Source: Phaeobacter gallaeciensis DSM 26640 | Lineage (GTDB): Bacteria > Pseudomonadota > Alphaproteobacteria > Rhodobacterales > Rhodobacteraceae | Assembly (NCBI RefSeq): GCF_000511385.1 | Contig: NC_023137.1 | Coordinates: forward strand, 1,123,001-1,187,000 | Length of the DNA: 64,000 bases | Direction of reading: 5' to 3' | In this document: one piece after another, positions 8,503-15,702 of the stretch | Layout of the letters: each line of letters opens with the position of its first letter | How positions within the stretch are numbered: the stretch's first letter is position 1 | Notes under the pieces: model-generated | Told to the model about the DNA's origin: nothing | Seen by the model: only the letters and a program-made list of their open reading frames with translations | Database searches by the model: none | Translations under genes and position numbers: made by a program

Positions 8503-9399
8503 ATGTCTGGGGCAGAAGAGCTGATTGATGCGTTGAATGGTACTTTTGGTCACCATCCCGGATACCGCGCGTCGCATGCCAAGGGGTTTTCCGTCAGGGG
8601 TCGCTTCATTCCCGCATCCGGCGGTGGTGAAGCGCAGATACCGCTATTGCAATCCGAACAGCAGGTAGTTGCGCGCTTCTCGGTTGGGGGCGGTAAGCCA
8701 GCGATTAGCGATAAAAGCCCAACCGTCCGGGGGATTGGGTTGGAGATCGGGCAGAGCTCCGAAAAATGGACTATGGCATTGATCTCAAATCCGGTGTTCT
8801 TTGCCAATTCGGCAGAGCAATTTAAGGCATTTTTGGCGGCGCGGGTTGCTGACCCTGCAACTGGCGCACCGAACCCTACAAAGGTAAAGGCGTTTAATGA
8901 CGCAAACCCGAACACCGTTCCGCATCAAGCCTACCTGAAATCTGTGGCGCCTTGCCAATGCTATTCGACTGAACAATACCATTCAGGCCATGCTTATCAC
9001 ATTGCAACCAGCGAAGGTTCTGTTGCGGTACGTATTTTGTTGGAACCCGAAGCTGGCCGCCAAGGGCTCTCGGATGCCGAGATGAAAGATCTTCCAGATA
9101 ATTTCCTGTATGATCGGTTGCTAAAGGTATTGGGCAATGGGCCTGTGCGTTGGGCGCTCAAGCTGATCGTCGCGAACGAGGCAGATGACACCTCTGATCC
9201 AACCGTGCCTTGGGATGGTGAGCATGGCGAGCTGATTTTGGGTACAGTCCAGATCGACCTGCCGGATGACCGGGCAGGGAGCGCCAGCAGGGTTTTTGAC
9301 CCCTCCCATTTGCCCGAAGGTGTAGATGAGCCTCGCGATGGCGTATTTGGTTTGCGTAGCGCAGCATATGCAGTTTCTTCTGCACGTCGCTCTGCCTAA
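8503..9399 (+). CDS. Cytoplasmic catalase-related heme peroxidase
   Basis: A 298-aa small catalase-fold protein like its neighbour at 6764 but without a signal peptide. I place the start at the ATG preceded by GAGGAG seven bases away; the open frame extends upstream through the operator region and is unlikely to be translated. Distal histidine H25 is in YRASHAKGFSVRG; the C-terminus has the proximal Tyr in GLRSAAYAVSS. The region FSVGGGKPAISDKSPTVRG matches the family. Controlled, by position, by the divergent OhrR-like gene. Together with the first pair, the cell would have one periplasmic and one cytosolic enzyme of this type. Confidence 0.88.
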   Translation: MSGAEELIDALNGTFGHHPGYRASHAKGFSVRGRFIPASGGGEAQIPLLQSEQQVVARFSVGGGKPAISDKSPTVRGIGLEIGQSSEKWTMALISNPVFFANSAEQFKAFLAARVADPATGAPNPTKVKAFNDANPNTVPHQAYLKSVAPCQCYSTEQYHSGHAYHIATSEGSVAVRILLEPEAGRQGLSDAEMKDLPDNFLYDRLLKVLGNGPVRWALKLIVANEADDTSDPTVPWDGEHGELILGTVQIDLPDDRAGSASRVFDPSHLPEGVDEPRDGVFGLRSAAYAVSSARRSA

Positions 9400-9423
9400 T
9401 AGGCCAATACTATTAAAAAGAAT

Positions 9424-9449
9424 GTGCTGCGGCTGTTTGGGCGCAGCAC
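9424..9449 (+). terminator. Hairpin after the second peroxidase gene
   Basis: GTGCTGCG (9424-9431) pairs perfectly with CGCAGCAC (9442-9449) around a 10-base loop, 25 bases after the stop codon. There is no T-tract, so it may be a weak terminator or transcript-stabilising hairpin. Confidence 0.5.
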
Positions 9450-9482
9450 AAGTGTCCGAAGCTCACTTTGAATACGACTTGA

Positions 9483-9494
9483 AGATACCTATTT
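9483..9494. promoter_or_regulatory. NsrR-like site upstream of the globin-cco operon
   Basis: AGATACCTATTT fits the pattern ARATACNTATTW that also occurs twice in front of the norSY-like operon (15117-15128 and 15168-15179). It lies 40 bases before the proposed globin start. TTGAAT (9468-9473) just upstream is a possible -35 box. Confidence 0.5.
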
Positions 9495-9533
9495 ATTTTA
9501 ATATGCATGTCACAATCGGATTTGGAGATTCTC

Positions 9534-9953
9534 ATGGCGCAAGCGTCGGACCCGCGGGCGATAATGTTCGAAGTCACAGCAGCAGAAATCCGCAGGCTGG
9601 TTGCTAACTTTTATGCCCGGATCCGCAGGCATGATGAGCTGGGGCCCGTGTTCAATGCTGTCATTGGTGATTGGCCGGAACATGAGGCAAAGATTGAAGC
9701 CTTCTGGCGGGGCGCAATCCTGCGCGAGCCGGGCTACTTGGGCAATCCTATGCAAGTCCACTTGGCCAATGCAGCGATTAAACCGGAGCATTTCCCGCTG
9801 TGGCTGGATTTGTTCCGGGATACCGCAAAGCGCGAGCTGAAACCGGAAACGGCCGCGGCATTTGCAAGTCTGGCCGACCGCATCGGCAAGGGGTTGTCCT
9901 ATGGGATCGAAAACTTCCGCGGGCCCGAGGGGGCGCCGCCCGTTCTGAGGTAA
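9534..9953 (+). CDS. Group III truncated hemoglobin
   Basis: A 139-aa truncated globin. The ATG at 9534 has a good GGAG six bases upstream; an ATG nine codons earlier lacks one and falls in the likely promoter. Family features include VANFYARIRRHDELGPVFNAVI (helix B with Tyr), WPEHEAKIEAFW, the proximal His region MQVHLANAAIKPEHF, and LFRDTAKREL. Group III globins are associated with oxygen and NO chemistry. Being first in a transcript with DUF1971 and an alternative cbb3 oxidase, and preceded by an NsrR-like site, it most likely handles nitric oxide. That role is inference. Confidence 0.85.
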   Translation: MAQASDPRAIMFEVTAAEIRRLVANFYARIRRHDELGPVFNAVIGDWPEHEAKIEAFWRGAILREPGYLGNPMQVHLANAAIKPEHFPLWLDLFRDTAKRELKPETAAAFASLADRIGKGLSYGIENFRGPEGAPPVLR

Positions 9954-10031
9954 GCAATCAGCGGGCGGCTGCCAGGCGATTTAGGATGGAAGTTGTCATT
10001 CTGTCCGGAACGGCCAAGAGGAGAGGCAAGA

Positions 10032-10769
10032 ATGACTGCAGCCATCTATTCCAAAGCAAGGGTGATCCAGGAGAATCCGGCTCAGGTGGTGCAGCGCTGG
10101 CTGGTTGCCGGTTGGCGGGATCTGCGTGCAAACCCCGGGTTTTCCCTTGGCTATGGGATGGCACTGGTCCTAGGGGGCTGGGCTTTGATCTGGCTCCTTT
10201 CTATGAGCGGGACCGGCTGGATGCTGCTGCCGCTGCTTGCGGGCGGAGTACTGATCGGGCCAGTTGCCACAGTTGGGCTCTACGCAGTGGCCCGCGGCAA
10301 GCGGGAGGTTGCCTCGAAAGGACAGATCGCGCTGGTGGGGGCCATCCTGATGGTCTTTGCCCTGACCTGGATCCGGGCAGCCACAGTGCTTTTTGCCATT
10401 GTCTATGGGCTGCGCCCCTTTGCCGGTTTCACCGAGACACTGCAACTGTTGCTCAGCACGCAGGAAGGGTGGGTGCTAATGGTGACAGGTTCGCTGACGG
10501 GCGGGCTGTTTGCAGCACTTGGCTTTGCGGTCTCGGCCTTTTCGATTCCGATGCTTGTGGACCGCAAGATCGACGGCTTCTCGGCTATGGGGCTGAGCTT
10601 CAATGCGGCTACCCATAACTTCTGGCTCTGCGTCTGGTGGGGCGCTGCCATCACTTTCCTGATCGCCCTGGGTATTCTGACCGGGTTGCTGGGGCTTGCA
10701 ATTGTCTTTCCGCTGCTTGGCTATGCCACCTGGCATGCCTACGCGGATCTGTTCCATGGAGATGCATGA
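10032..10769 (+). CDS. DUF2189 family membrane protein
   Basis: A 245-aa multi-pass membrane protein. It starts at the ATG (MTAAIYSKARV) preceded by AAGAGGAGAGG; the frame is open 13 codons further upstream without a ribosome site. A soluble N-terminus of about 35 residues is followed by about six transmembrane helices, with the pattern GWRDLRANPGFSLGYG and a conserved DRKIDGFSAMGLSF loop typical of DUF2189. Its stop touches the next gene's start, so it belongs to the globin-cco transcript. Biochemical function of the family is unknown to me; it is often next to respiratory genes. Confidence 0.82.
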   Translation: MTAAIYSKARVIQENPAQVVQRWLVAGWRDLRANPGFSLGYGMALVLGGWALIWLLSMSGTGWMLLPLLAGGVLIGPVATVGLYAVARGKREVASKGQIALVGAILMVFALTWIRAATVLFAIVYGLRPFAGFTETLQLLLSTQEGWVLMVTGSLTGGLFAALGFAVSAFSIPMLVDRKIDGFSAMGLSFNAATHNFWLCVWWGAAITFLIALGILTGLLGLAIVFPLLGYATWHAYADLFHGDA

Positions 10770-11060
10770 ATGGCTGAGGCTCTTCCCAAAGGCGCGGCGC
10801 ATTACGCTACCTCGCGGTTCACTCAGGACACCCTTCCGGAGAAATTGCGTAAGGATCACAGCACCAAGGCGGGCGTCTGGGGTCAGTTGGCAGTGCAAAG
10901 CGGCCGGCTGCTGTTCCGGCGGGAAGACAAAGCAGAGGTGATTGTCGAAGCGGGCGGATCCGCCATCTTTGCCCCGCTGGAAGTGCATTCGGTCGAGGCG
11001 CTTGGCGCAGTGGAATTCGAGGTCCGGTTCTACCGGCAGGAGGCGCCCGATGCAGCGTAA
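10770..11060 (+). CDS. DUF1971 (YeaR/TehB-like cupin) protein
   Basis: A 96-aa soluble protein: [17 protein letters not shown], then [17 protein letters not shown], then a strand-rich core ending in [11 protein letters not shown]. This is the DUF1971 family that includes E. coli YeaR, part of the NO/nitrate-induced NsrR regulon there (established knowledge). It follows the DUF2189 gene directly and overlaps ccoN by 11 bases, so all are translated from one message. This supports reading the cluster as a nitric-oxide response unit. Confidence 0.82.
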   Translation: MAEALPKGAAHYATSRFTQDTLPEKLRKDHSTKAGVWGQLAVQSGRLLFRREDKAEVIVEAGGSAIFAPLEVHSVEALGAVEFEVRFYRQEAPDAA

Positions 11061-12669
11061 TCTGAGCATTGAGGATGGTGTCATTTTCGGCGCTCTGCTT
11101 GCCGTGCTCTTAGGTGGGCTTGCCATTCTGGGCTGGGGCGTTCCGCTGGGCTATGTGCTGCACGGCTGGCTGATCGCGCTGGCTGCGGGCTGGGGCATCA
11201 TGTGGATGCTGAACCGTGTCAGTGACCGGCCGGCTGAGATTCCTCTGGCCTATAACGACAAGGTGATCCGCTTTGGCGTCGTTGCAGCACTGATTTGGGG
11301 AATCATCGGCTTTGCCGTTGGCGACATACTGGCCTGGCAACTGGCCTTCCCGGCTCTGAACGGCGATATGTTCTGGTCCAACTTCGGACGGCTGCGGCCG
11401 GTGCATACTTCTGGTGTGATCTTTGGCTTTGGCGGCAACGCGCTGATCGCCACCTCATTCTATGTGGTGCAGCGGACCTCACGCGCCCGGCTGGCCAGCG
11501 AAACGCTGCCCTGGCTGGTGTTCTGGGGCTACAATCTGTTTCTGGTGGTTGCAGCCTCGGGCTATCCGCTGGGCATCACCCAGTCCAAGGAATATGCCGA
11601 GCCTGAATGGTATGCGGATCTGCTGCTGCTGGTAATCTGGATCGGTTACCTGACCCTGTACCTGCGTACCCTGGCGCGGCGGGCGGAGCCGCATATCTAT
11701 GTGGCCAATTGGTACTACCTGGCCTTCATCGTGGTGATTGCGATGCTGCACACGGTGAACAACCTCTCGGTGCCGGTCTCGATCGCGTACCCTAAGAGCT
11801 ATTCGCTGTTTGCCGGAACCCAGGATGCGATGACGCAATGGTGGTACGGCCACAATGCGGTGGGCTTCCTGCTGACGGCCGGCTTCCTTGGGATGCTCTA
11901 TTACTTCCTGCCCAAGGCGGTGAACCGGCCGGTCTATTCCTACCGGATGTCGATCGTCGGCTTCTGGGGGATTACGTTCCTTTACCTCTGGGCCGGCTCG
12001 CACCACTTGCATTACACGGCGCTGCCGGATTGGGTTCAGTACCTGGGCATGACCATGTCGATCATCCTGCTGGTGCCCAGCTGGGCTTCGGTCTTCAACG
12101 GAATCCTGACGATCAACGGTGCCTGGGACAAGGTGCGCACGGACCCGGCTGTGCGCTTCATGATGGTCGCCATTCTGTTCTACGGTCTCTCCACCTTCGA
12201 AGGCTCATTCATGGCGATCCGCCCGGTGAACTCGCTCAGCCATTATACCGACTGGACAGTGGGCCATGTGCATGCCGGCGCCCTGGGCTGGGTCGCCTTC
12301 ATCACCTTTGGTGCAATGTACAAGATGGTGCCCTGGGTCTGGAAGCGCGAGGGGGTCTATTCCCTGAAACTGGAAGCTTGGCACTTCTGGCTCGCCCTGT
12401 CGGGCACGTTGATCTACGTCGGTGCGATGTGGAACAGCGGTATCACCCAATCGCTGATGTGGCAGACCTATGACGGTGATGGCGCCTTCCTTTACTCCTT
12501 CCTCGACAGCGTGATCGAGATGCACCCCTACTATGTGGCCCGTGCGGTCGGCGGGCTGCTCTATCTGATTGGGGCCTGTATCGGAGCCTACAACATCTAC
12601 ATGACGGTGAGCGGGCCGCGGAAAACCGGAACCCGGCAAACCGGGCCCCTGGCCCAGCCTGCGGAGTAA
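11050..12669 (+). CDS. ccoN: cbb3-type oxidase catalytic subunit CcoN
   Basis: Catalytic heme-copper subunit of a cbb3 oxidase, 539 aa from the ATG ([11 protein letters not shown]) within the end of the DUF1971 gene. About twelve transmembrane helices and the expected histidine motifs are present: [15 protein letters not shown] (low-spin heme), [19 protein letters not shown] (CuB helix, with the helix-VII tyrosine region downstream), [14 protein letters not shown] (CuB His pair), and [14 protein letters not shown] (heme ligands). It transfers electrons from CcoP/CcoO to oxygen and pumps protons. No ccoGHIS assembly genes follow, so assembly must use factors encoded elsewhere. Confidence 0.95.
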   Translation: MQRNLSIEDGVIFGALLAVLLGGLAILGWGVPLGYVLHGWLIALAAGWGIMWMLNRVSDRPAEIPLAYNDKVIRFGVVAALIWGIIGFAVGDILAWQLAFPALNGDMFWSNFGRLRPVHTSGVIFGFGGNALIATSFYVVQRTSRARLASETLPWLVFWGYNLFLVVAASGYPLGITQSKEYAEPEWYADLLLLVIWIGYLTLYLRTLARRAEPHIYVANWYYLAFIVVIAMLHTVNNLSVPVSIAYPKSYSLFAGTQDAMTQWWYGHNAVGFLLTAGFLGMLYYFLPKAVNRPVYSYRMSIVGFWGITFLYLWAGSHHLHYTALPDWVQYLGMTMSIILLVPSWASVFNGILTINGAWDKVRTDPAVRFMMVAILFYGLSTFEGSFMAIRPVNSLSHYTDWTVGHVHAGALGWVAFITFGAMYKMVPWVWKREGVYSLKLEAWHFWLALSGTLIYVGAMWNSGITQSLMWQTYDGDGAFLYSFLDSVIEMHPYYVARAVGGLLYLIGACIGAYNIYMTVSGPRKTGTRQTGPLAQPAE

Positions 12670-12674
12670 CGCCC

Positions 12675-13406
12675 ATGAGCACAGCACATCAGAAGCTTGA
12701 ACGCCACTCGCTGGGATTTGCCATGATGATCCTGATGGTGGCCTCGATCGGCGGCATTGTGGAAATCGCACCGCTGTTCACCATCGAAAACACGGTGGAG
12801 GAAGTGGACGGCATGCGGCCCTATACGCCGCTGGAACTGGCCGGGCGAGACATCTATGTGCGCGAGGGCTGCTATGCCTGCCACAGCCAGATGATCCGTA
12901 CCCTGCGTTCGGATGTGGAGCGCTACGGGCATTACAGCCTGGCAGCCGAAAGCATGTATGACCACCCGTTCCAATGGGGCTCGAAACGCACCGGGCCGGA
13001 TCTGGCACGGATCGGCGGCAAGTATTCGGACGATTGGCATGTGGCGCATCTGGAGGCGCCGCGCGAACTGGTTCCCGGATCGGTGATGCCCGGCTATGCT
13101 TTCCTGTCCGAGACCCGGCTGTCGACCGGCCACCTGCCCGCGGCGCTGAAAGCGCTGAGCCGGGCAGGGGTGCCTTACACCGACGCCCAGATCGAAAGCG
13201 CCGAAAAGGACGCACACTGGCAGGCGGATCTTGAACAGAACTACGAAGGCGAGCTGCAGGAAAGCTATGGCGAAAACGTTCAGGTCCGCGATTTTGACGG
13301 CCAGCCCGGGCGTCTGACGGAAATGGACGCGCTGGTGGCCTATTTGCAGATGCTGGGAACGCTTGTTGATTTCGACTCTCTGAACCCGGAGGAGGTGAAC
13401 CGATGA
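12675..13406 (+). CDS. ccoO: cbb3 oxidase monoheme subunit CcoO
   Basis: A 243-aa membrane-anchored cytochrome c. One N-terminal transmembrane helix (about residues 12-33) is followed by a heme c site GCYACHSQMIRTLRSD and the downstream KRTGPDLARIGGKYSD and PGSVMPGYAFL, where Met acts as axial ligand. It carries electrons from CcoP to CcoN. It starts five bases after ccoN and overlaps ccoQ by four bases (ATGA). The length is normal for CcoO. Confidence 0.95.
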   Translation: MSTAHQKLERHSLGFAMMILMVASIGGIVEIAPLFTIENTVEEVDGMRPYTPLELAGRDIYVREGCYACHSQMIRTLRSDVERYGHYSLAAESMYDHPFQWGSKRTGPDLARIGGKYSDDWHVAHLEAPRELVPGSVMPGYAFLSETRLSTGHLPAALKALSRAGVPYTDAQIESAEKDAHWQADLEQNYEGELQESYGENVQVRDFDGQPGRLTEMDALVAYLQMLGTLVDFDSLNPEEVNR

Positions 13407-13570
13407 CACATGATGCAGTACTGGTTTTCTCCAAGACCTGGGGCGCAATCTACTTGCTGACCGTTTTCCTTGCGGCGGTAGTCTGGGTCTACTGGCCCTC
13501 GCGCCGCCGGATGTACGATGATGCGGCGCAGTCTCCGCTGGACGGGCGGGAGGATCAGCCATGGCGTTAA
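13403..13570 (+). CDS. ccoQ: cbb3 oxidase small subunit CcoQ
   Basis: A 55-aa protein beginning MTHDAVLVFSKTWG, with one transmembrane helix (about residues 15-32, ending VWVYWPSRRR) and an acidic C-terminal tail DGREDQPWR. This is the CcoQ layout and position. It overlaps ccoO by four bases and ccoP by ten. CcoQ stabilises the oxidase core, especially in air. Confidence 0.88.
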   Translation: MTHDAVLVFSKTWGAIYLLTVFLAAVVWVYWPSRRRMYDDAAQSPLDGREDQPWR

Positions 13571-14433
13571 GGGAAAAGGACCCGGTCTCCGGCACTGAAT
13601 TGACAGGGCATGAGTGGGACGGGATCAAGGAGCTTGACACACCGGTTCCCTGGGCAGCCCGCTGGTCCCTGTGGGGCAGTATTGCCGTGGCGGCAGTGTT
13701 TTGGGTGTTTTACCCGTCTTTTCCCGCTGTGAGGGATTACGCCAAAGGGGCGCTTGGGTATTCCTCAAGGGCGGAAGTCATGGCCTCGCTGAAGGAAGCA
13801 GAGGCGGACCGGGAACAAGCTTTTGCACCATTCGCATCGGAGGATATTGAATCGCTGGCCGTCGATCCGGCGCTGGAGGCGCGCTATGGCGCGGCCATTT
13901 CCAAGCTTTATGCAGACAATTGCGCCGCCTGCCATACGGAAAATCTGAAGGGGCAGCCTGGCTTTCCGAACCTGGCTGACGGCCATTGGCTGTGGTCGGG
14001 ATCGCCGGAGGAGATCGAATACACGATCCGCTATGGCATCAATGCGGCACATGACGAGACCCGCAGCGCCCAGATGCTGGCCTTTGGGGCGGATGGGATG
14101 ATCGAAAAACCGCAGGTCAAGGAAGTGACCGAGTTTGTGCTGTCCCTGTCCGGGCTGGAACATGACGCAGCGGCTGCCGAGGCCGGCAGAGTAGTCTTTG
14201 AGGACAACTGTGCGGCATGCCATGGCGACGACGGGCGCGGCGGCTACGAAACCGGCGCACCGGATTTGGCGGACAGCCAATGGATATATGGCAGCAGCCG
14301 GGAAGATGTGTATCGCAGCATCTATTACGGCCGCATGGGCGTTATGCCTGCCTGGGAAGGGCGCCTGAGCGATACGCAGATCCGGATGCTTACGCTTTAC
14401 TTGCTGTGGAACGGCGAAGATGTCCCAGGCTGA
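13561..14433 (+). CDS. ccoP: cbb3 oxidase diheme subunit CcoP
   Basis: A 290-aa diheme cytochrome c. It has the usual N-terminal motif with one membrane helix (WDGIKELDTPVPWAARWSLW region, helix about residues 36-56). Heme sites are NCAACHTENLKGQPG and NCAACHGDDGRGGYE, each followed by its Met-ligand segment. It accepts electrons from the cytochrome c pool. The stop overlaps the start of a tiny membrane-protein gene, discussed separately. Confidence 0.95.
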   Translation: MALREKDPVSGTELTGHEWDGIKELDTPVPWAARWSLWGSIAVAAVFWVFYPSFPAVRDYAKGALGYSSRAEVMASLKEAEADREQAFAPFASEDIESLAVDPALEARYGAAISKLYADNCAACHTENLKGQPGFPNLADGHWLWSGSPEEIEYTIRYGINAAHDETRSAQMLAFGADGMIEKPQVKEVTEFVLSLSGLEHDAAAAEAGRVVFEDNCAACHGDDGRGGYETGAPDLADSQWIYGSSREDVYRSIYYGRMGVMPAWEGRLSDTQIRMLTLYLLWNGEDVPG

Positions 14434-14584
14434 GGAGAACCCCCGGTTCCGCAGGGGCATGTACCTGCTGATACTGGCCCTGCTCGCTGGCTACATCGGC
14501 TTCAAGGCCTGGCATCTGTCGGTGGCGTTTGACGCGTGGGAGGATCAGCCGCTGGAGGGCGCGATTTCGGGCGCTGCCAAGTAG
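14420..14584 (+). CDS. 54-aa single-span membrane protein after ccoP
   Basis: An ATG inside the end of ccoP opens a 54-codon frame: MSQAEENPRFRRGMYLL, then a hydrophobic helix (about residues 14-30, LLILALLAGYIGFKAW), then HLSVAFDAWEDQPL and an Ala-rich end. The 14-base overlap with ccoP suggests coupled translation. The size and type resemble small oxidase-associated peptides (CcoH/CydX/CcoM-like), but I recognise no family. It could be an extra subunit or assembly factor of this oxidase. Coding is supported by position, membrane helix and a clean stop just before a terminator. Confidence 0.7.
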   Translation: MSQAEENPRFRRGMYLLILALLAGYIGFKAWHLSVAFDAWEDQPLEGAISGAAK

Positions 14585-14597
14585 GGGTTCAGCGGTT

Positions 14598-14624
14598 TTA
14601 ATGCGCATGCGTATAGCGCATTAA
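14598..14624. terminator. Shared hairpin terminator between ccoP operon and nsrR
   Basis: TTAATGCGC (14598-14606) pairs perfectly with GCGCATTAA (14616-14624) around nine bases. It lies between convergent genes and can serve both directions. Confidence 0.7.
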
Positions 14625-14629
14625 GAGCT

Positions 14630-15085
14630 TCAGGCTGCTCCGCGCCCGGCTTCCAAAGCCCGAATCAGGTTCTTCATTCCGCGGTTTCCTTCCAGAACAT
14701 CCTGCAAAGTTTTGCTGTCCAGTGCGGCAAAAAACACCTCCTGCGCCTCATTCAGAATCGGCAGCAATCCGCAGGCCGGGGTCATCACACAGCAGCCGCC
14801 ATCCTCCTTCATGCATTCCACAAGCGGCGTGCCGCGTTCTGATTTGCGCAGCAGCCCGCCAATGGATATGGCCTGCGGCGGCAGCGCCATACGCATGCCT
14901 CCGTTGCGTCCGCGCACTGATTCCACGTAACCCTCGTGGGTCAGCCATTGAGAGATCTTGGCCAGGTGGTTGAAGGGCAGCTTCTGCATCTCCGCAATCT
15001 CGCGGGTCGACATCAGCCCGTCCTCATGCGTGGCGAGGTGGATCAGGATGCGAAGGGCGTAGTCTGAAAACTTTGAAATCTGCAT
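14630..15085 (-). CDS. nsrR: NsrR-type Rrf2 family NO-sensing repressor
   Basis: A 151-aa Rrf2 protein: winged helix with MQISKFSDYALRILIHLA and LPFNHLAKISQWLTHEGYV, then the Fe-S cluster region. Cysteines are C91, C98, C99 and C105 (CMKEDGGCCVMTPAC), close to the C91/C96/C102 spacing of E. coli NsrR. NsrR holds a [4Fe-4S] or [2Fe-2S] cluster that reacts with nitric oxide and releases DNA. It sits between the two putative NO operons, convergent to the first and divergent from the norSY-like operon, with palindromes in its own upstream region. An IscR-type role is less likely given the neighbours. Confidence 0.85.
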   Translation of the reverse strand: MQISKFSDYALRILIHLATHEDGLMSTREIAEMQKLPFNHLAKISQWLTHEGYVESVRGRNGGMRMALPPQAISIGGLLRKSERGTPLVECMKEDGGCCVMTPACGLLPILNEAQEVFFAALDSKTLQDVLEGNRGMKNLIRALEAGRGAA

Positions 15086-15115
15086 AAGCGTTCATCCCAC
15101 AAAAAACACGCACTG

Positions 15116-15129
15116 AAAATACGTATTTT
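15116..15129. promoter_or_regulatory. NsrR operator candidate (perfect palindrome)
   Basis: AAAATACGTATTTT is a perfect 14-base palindrome, directly before a TTGACA box. It contains ARATACNTATTW, the pattern also found before the globin operon and at 15168-15179. Confidence 0.65.
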
Positions 15130-15130
15130 G

Positions 15131-15160
15131 TTGACATGTATCGGTACTCCTCAATAATAG
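15131..15160 (+). promoter_or_regulatory. Promoter of the norSY-like operon
   Basis: TTGACA at 15131-15136, then ATAATA at 15154-15159 (17-base spacer) or TAATAG one base later. It is flanked on both sides by NsrR-like palindromes, so a repressor could block it. The start codon is 33 bases downstream. Confidence 0.6.
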
Positions 15161-15166
15161 GCATTA

Positions 15167-15180
15167 TAAATACTTATTAA
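15167..15180. promoter_or_regulatory. Second NsrR-like site before norS
   Basis: TAAATACTTATTAA, an imperfect palindrome with the same AAATAC-N-TATT core, lies just after the -10 region, where a bound repressor would block transcription. Confidence 0.5.
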
Positions 15181-15192
15181 AGGGGGCGGCAC

Positions 15193-15702
15193 ATGCAGCC
15201 AGTTGTTCTTTTGATCTCGCTGATCCTGATGGCGGCGCTGACGGCGGTCTTCTGGCTGGCAGCCCGTGCGTCGCGCGGGGAAGCGCCCGGCCCGAAGGCA
15301 GGCAGCAAGCGCACCGGCCTGATCTGGGCGATGACAATCGTAGGCGTGATCGTCTCGGTTGGTTCGCTGCGGCAGTGGCCGCATGCGCTGGCCGGCACCG
15401 GCGACGCGCTGGAGGTGAATGTCAGCGGCGGCCAGTGGTGGTGGGATATCGACACCACGGAAATCCCGGCCGGCACGCCGGTCAATTTCCATGTGACAAC
15501 GGAGGACGTGACCCACGGCATGGGCATCTATGACAGCGGCCTCACGCTGCTGACCCAGGTCCAGGCGATCCCCGGCTACACCACCAAGGTCACCTACACC
15601 TTCACCGAACCGGGCAGCTACCAGGTTCTGTGCATGGAGTTCTGCGGGGTGGCCCATCACGACATGGTCAATGAATTCGAAGTTGTAGCGGTGGAGGAAT
15701 AA
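15193..15702 (+). CDS. norS: CuA-containing subunit II of sNOR-type NO reductase
   Basis: A 169-aa oxidase-type subunit II, short for the family. Two N-terminal hydrophobic segments (about residues 3-23 and 42-58) precede the cupredoxin domain. CuA ligands are complete: H108 (VTHGMGIYD), C147, C151, H155 and M158 in CMEFCGVAHHDM. The start lies after GGGGGCGGCAC, and the gene is directly followed by the catalytic subunit. With senC and orf1 downstream this matches the norSY-senC-orf1 order known from ammonia-oxidising bacteria (established knowledge). An ordinary cytochrome c oxidase subunit II is the alternative. Confidence 0.75.
   Translation: MQPVVLLISLILMAALTAVFWLAARASRGEAPGPKAGSKRTGLIWAMTIVGVIVSVGSLRQWPHALAGTGDALEVNVSGGQWWWDIDTTEIPAGTPVNFHVTTEDVTHGMGIYDSGLTLLTQVQAIPGYTTKVTYTFTEPGSYQVLCMEFCGVAHHDMVNEFEVVAVEE

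Noticed and set aside
9507..9533. Earlier ATG for the truncated hemoglobin
   Set aside because: It lacks a ribosome site and lies in the likely promoter and NsrR-like site; the ATG at 9534 has GGAG six bases upstream.
10942..11049. N-terminal extension of CcoN
   Set aside because: The added residues are a basic out-of-frame reading of the DUF1971 gene; the ATG at 11050 fits the family N-terminus.
11050..14433. ccoNOQP as the main housekeeping cbb3 oxidase
   Set aside because: Usual neighbours ccoGHIS and fnr-type genes are missing, while globin, DUF1971 and NsrR are adjacent; an accessory NO-linked copy fits better.
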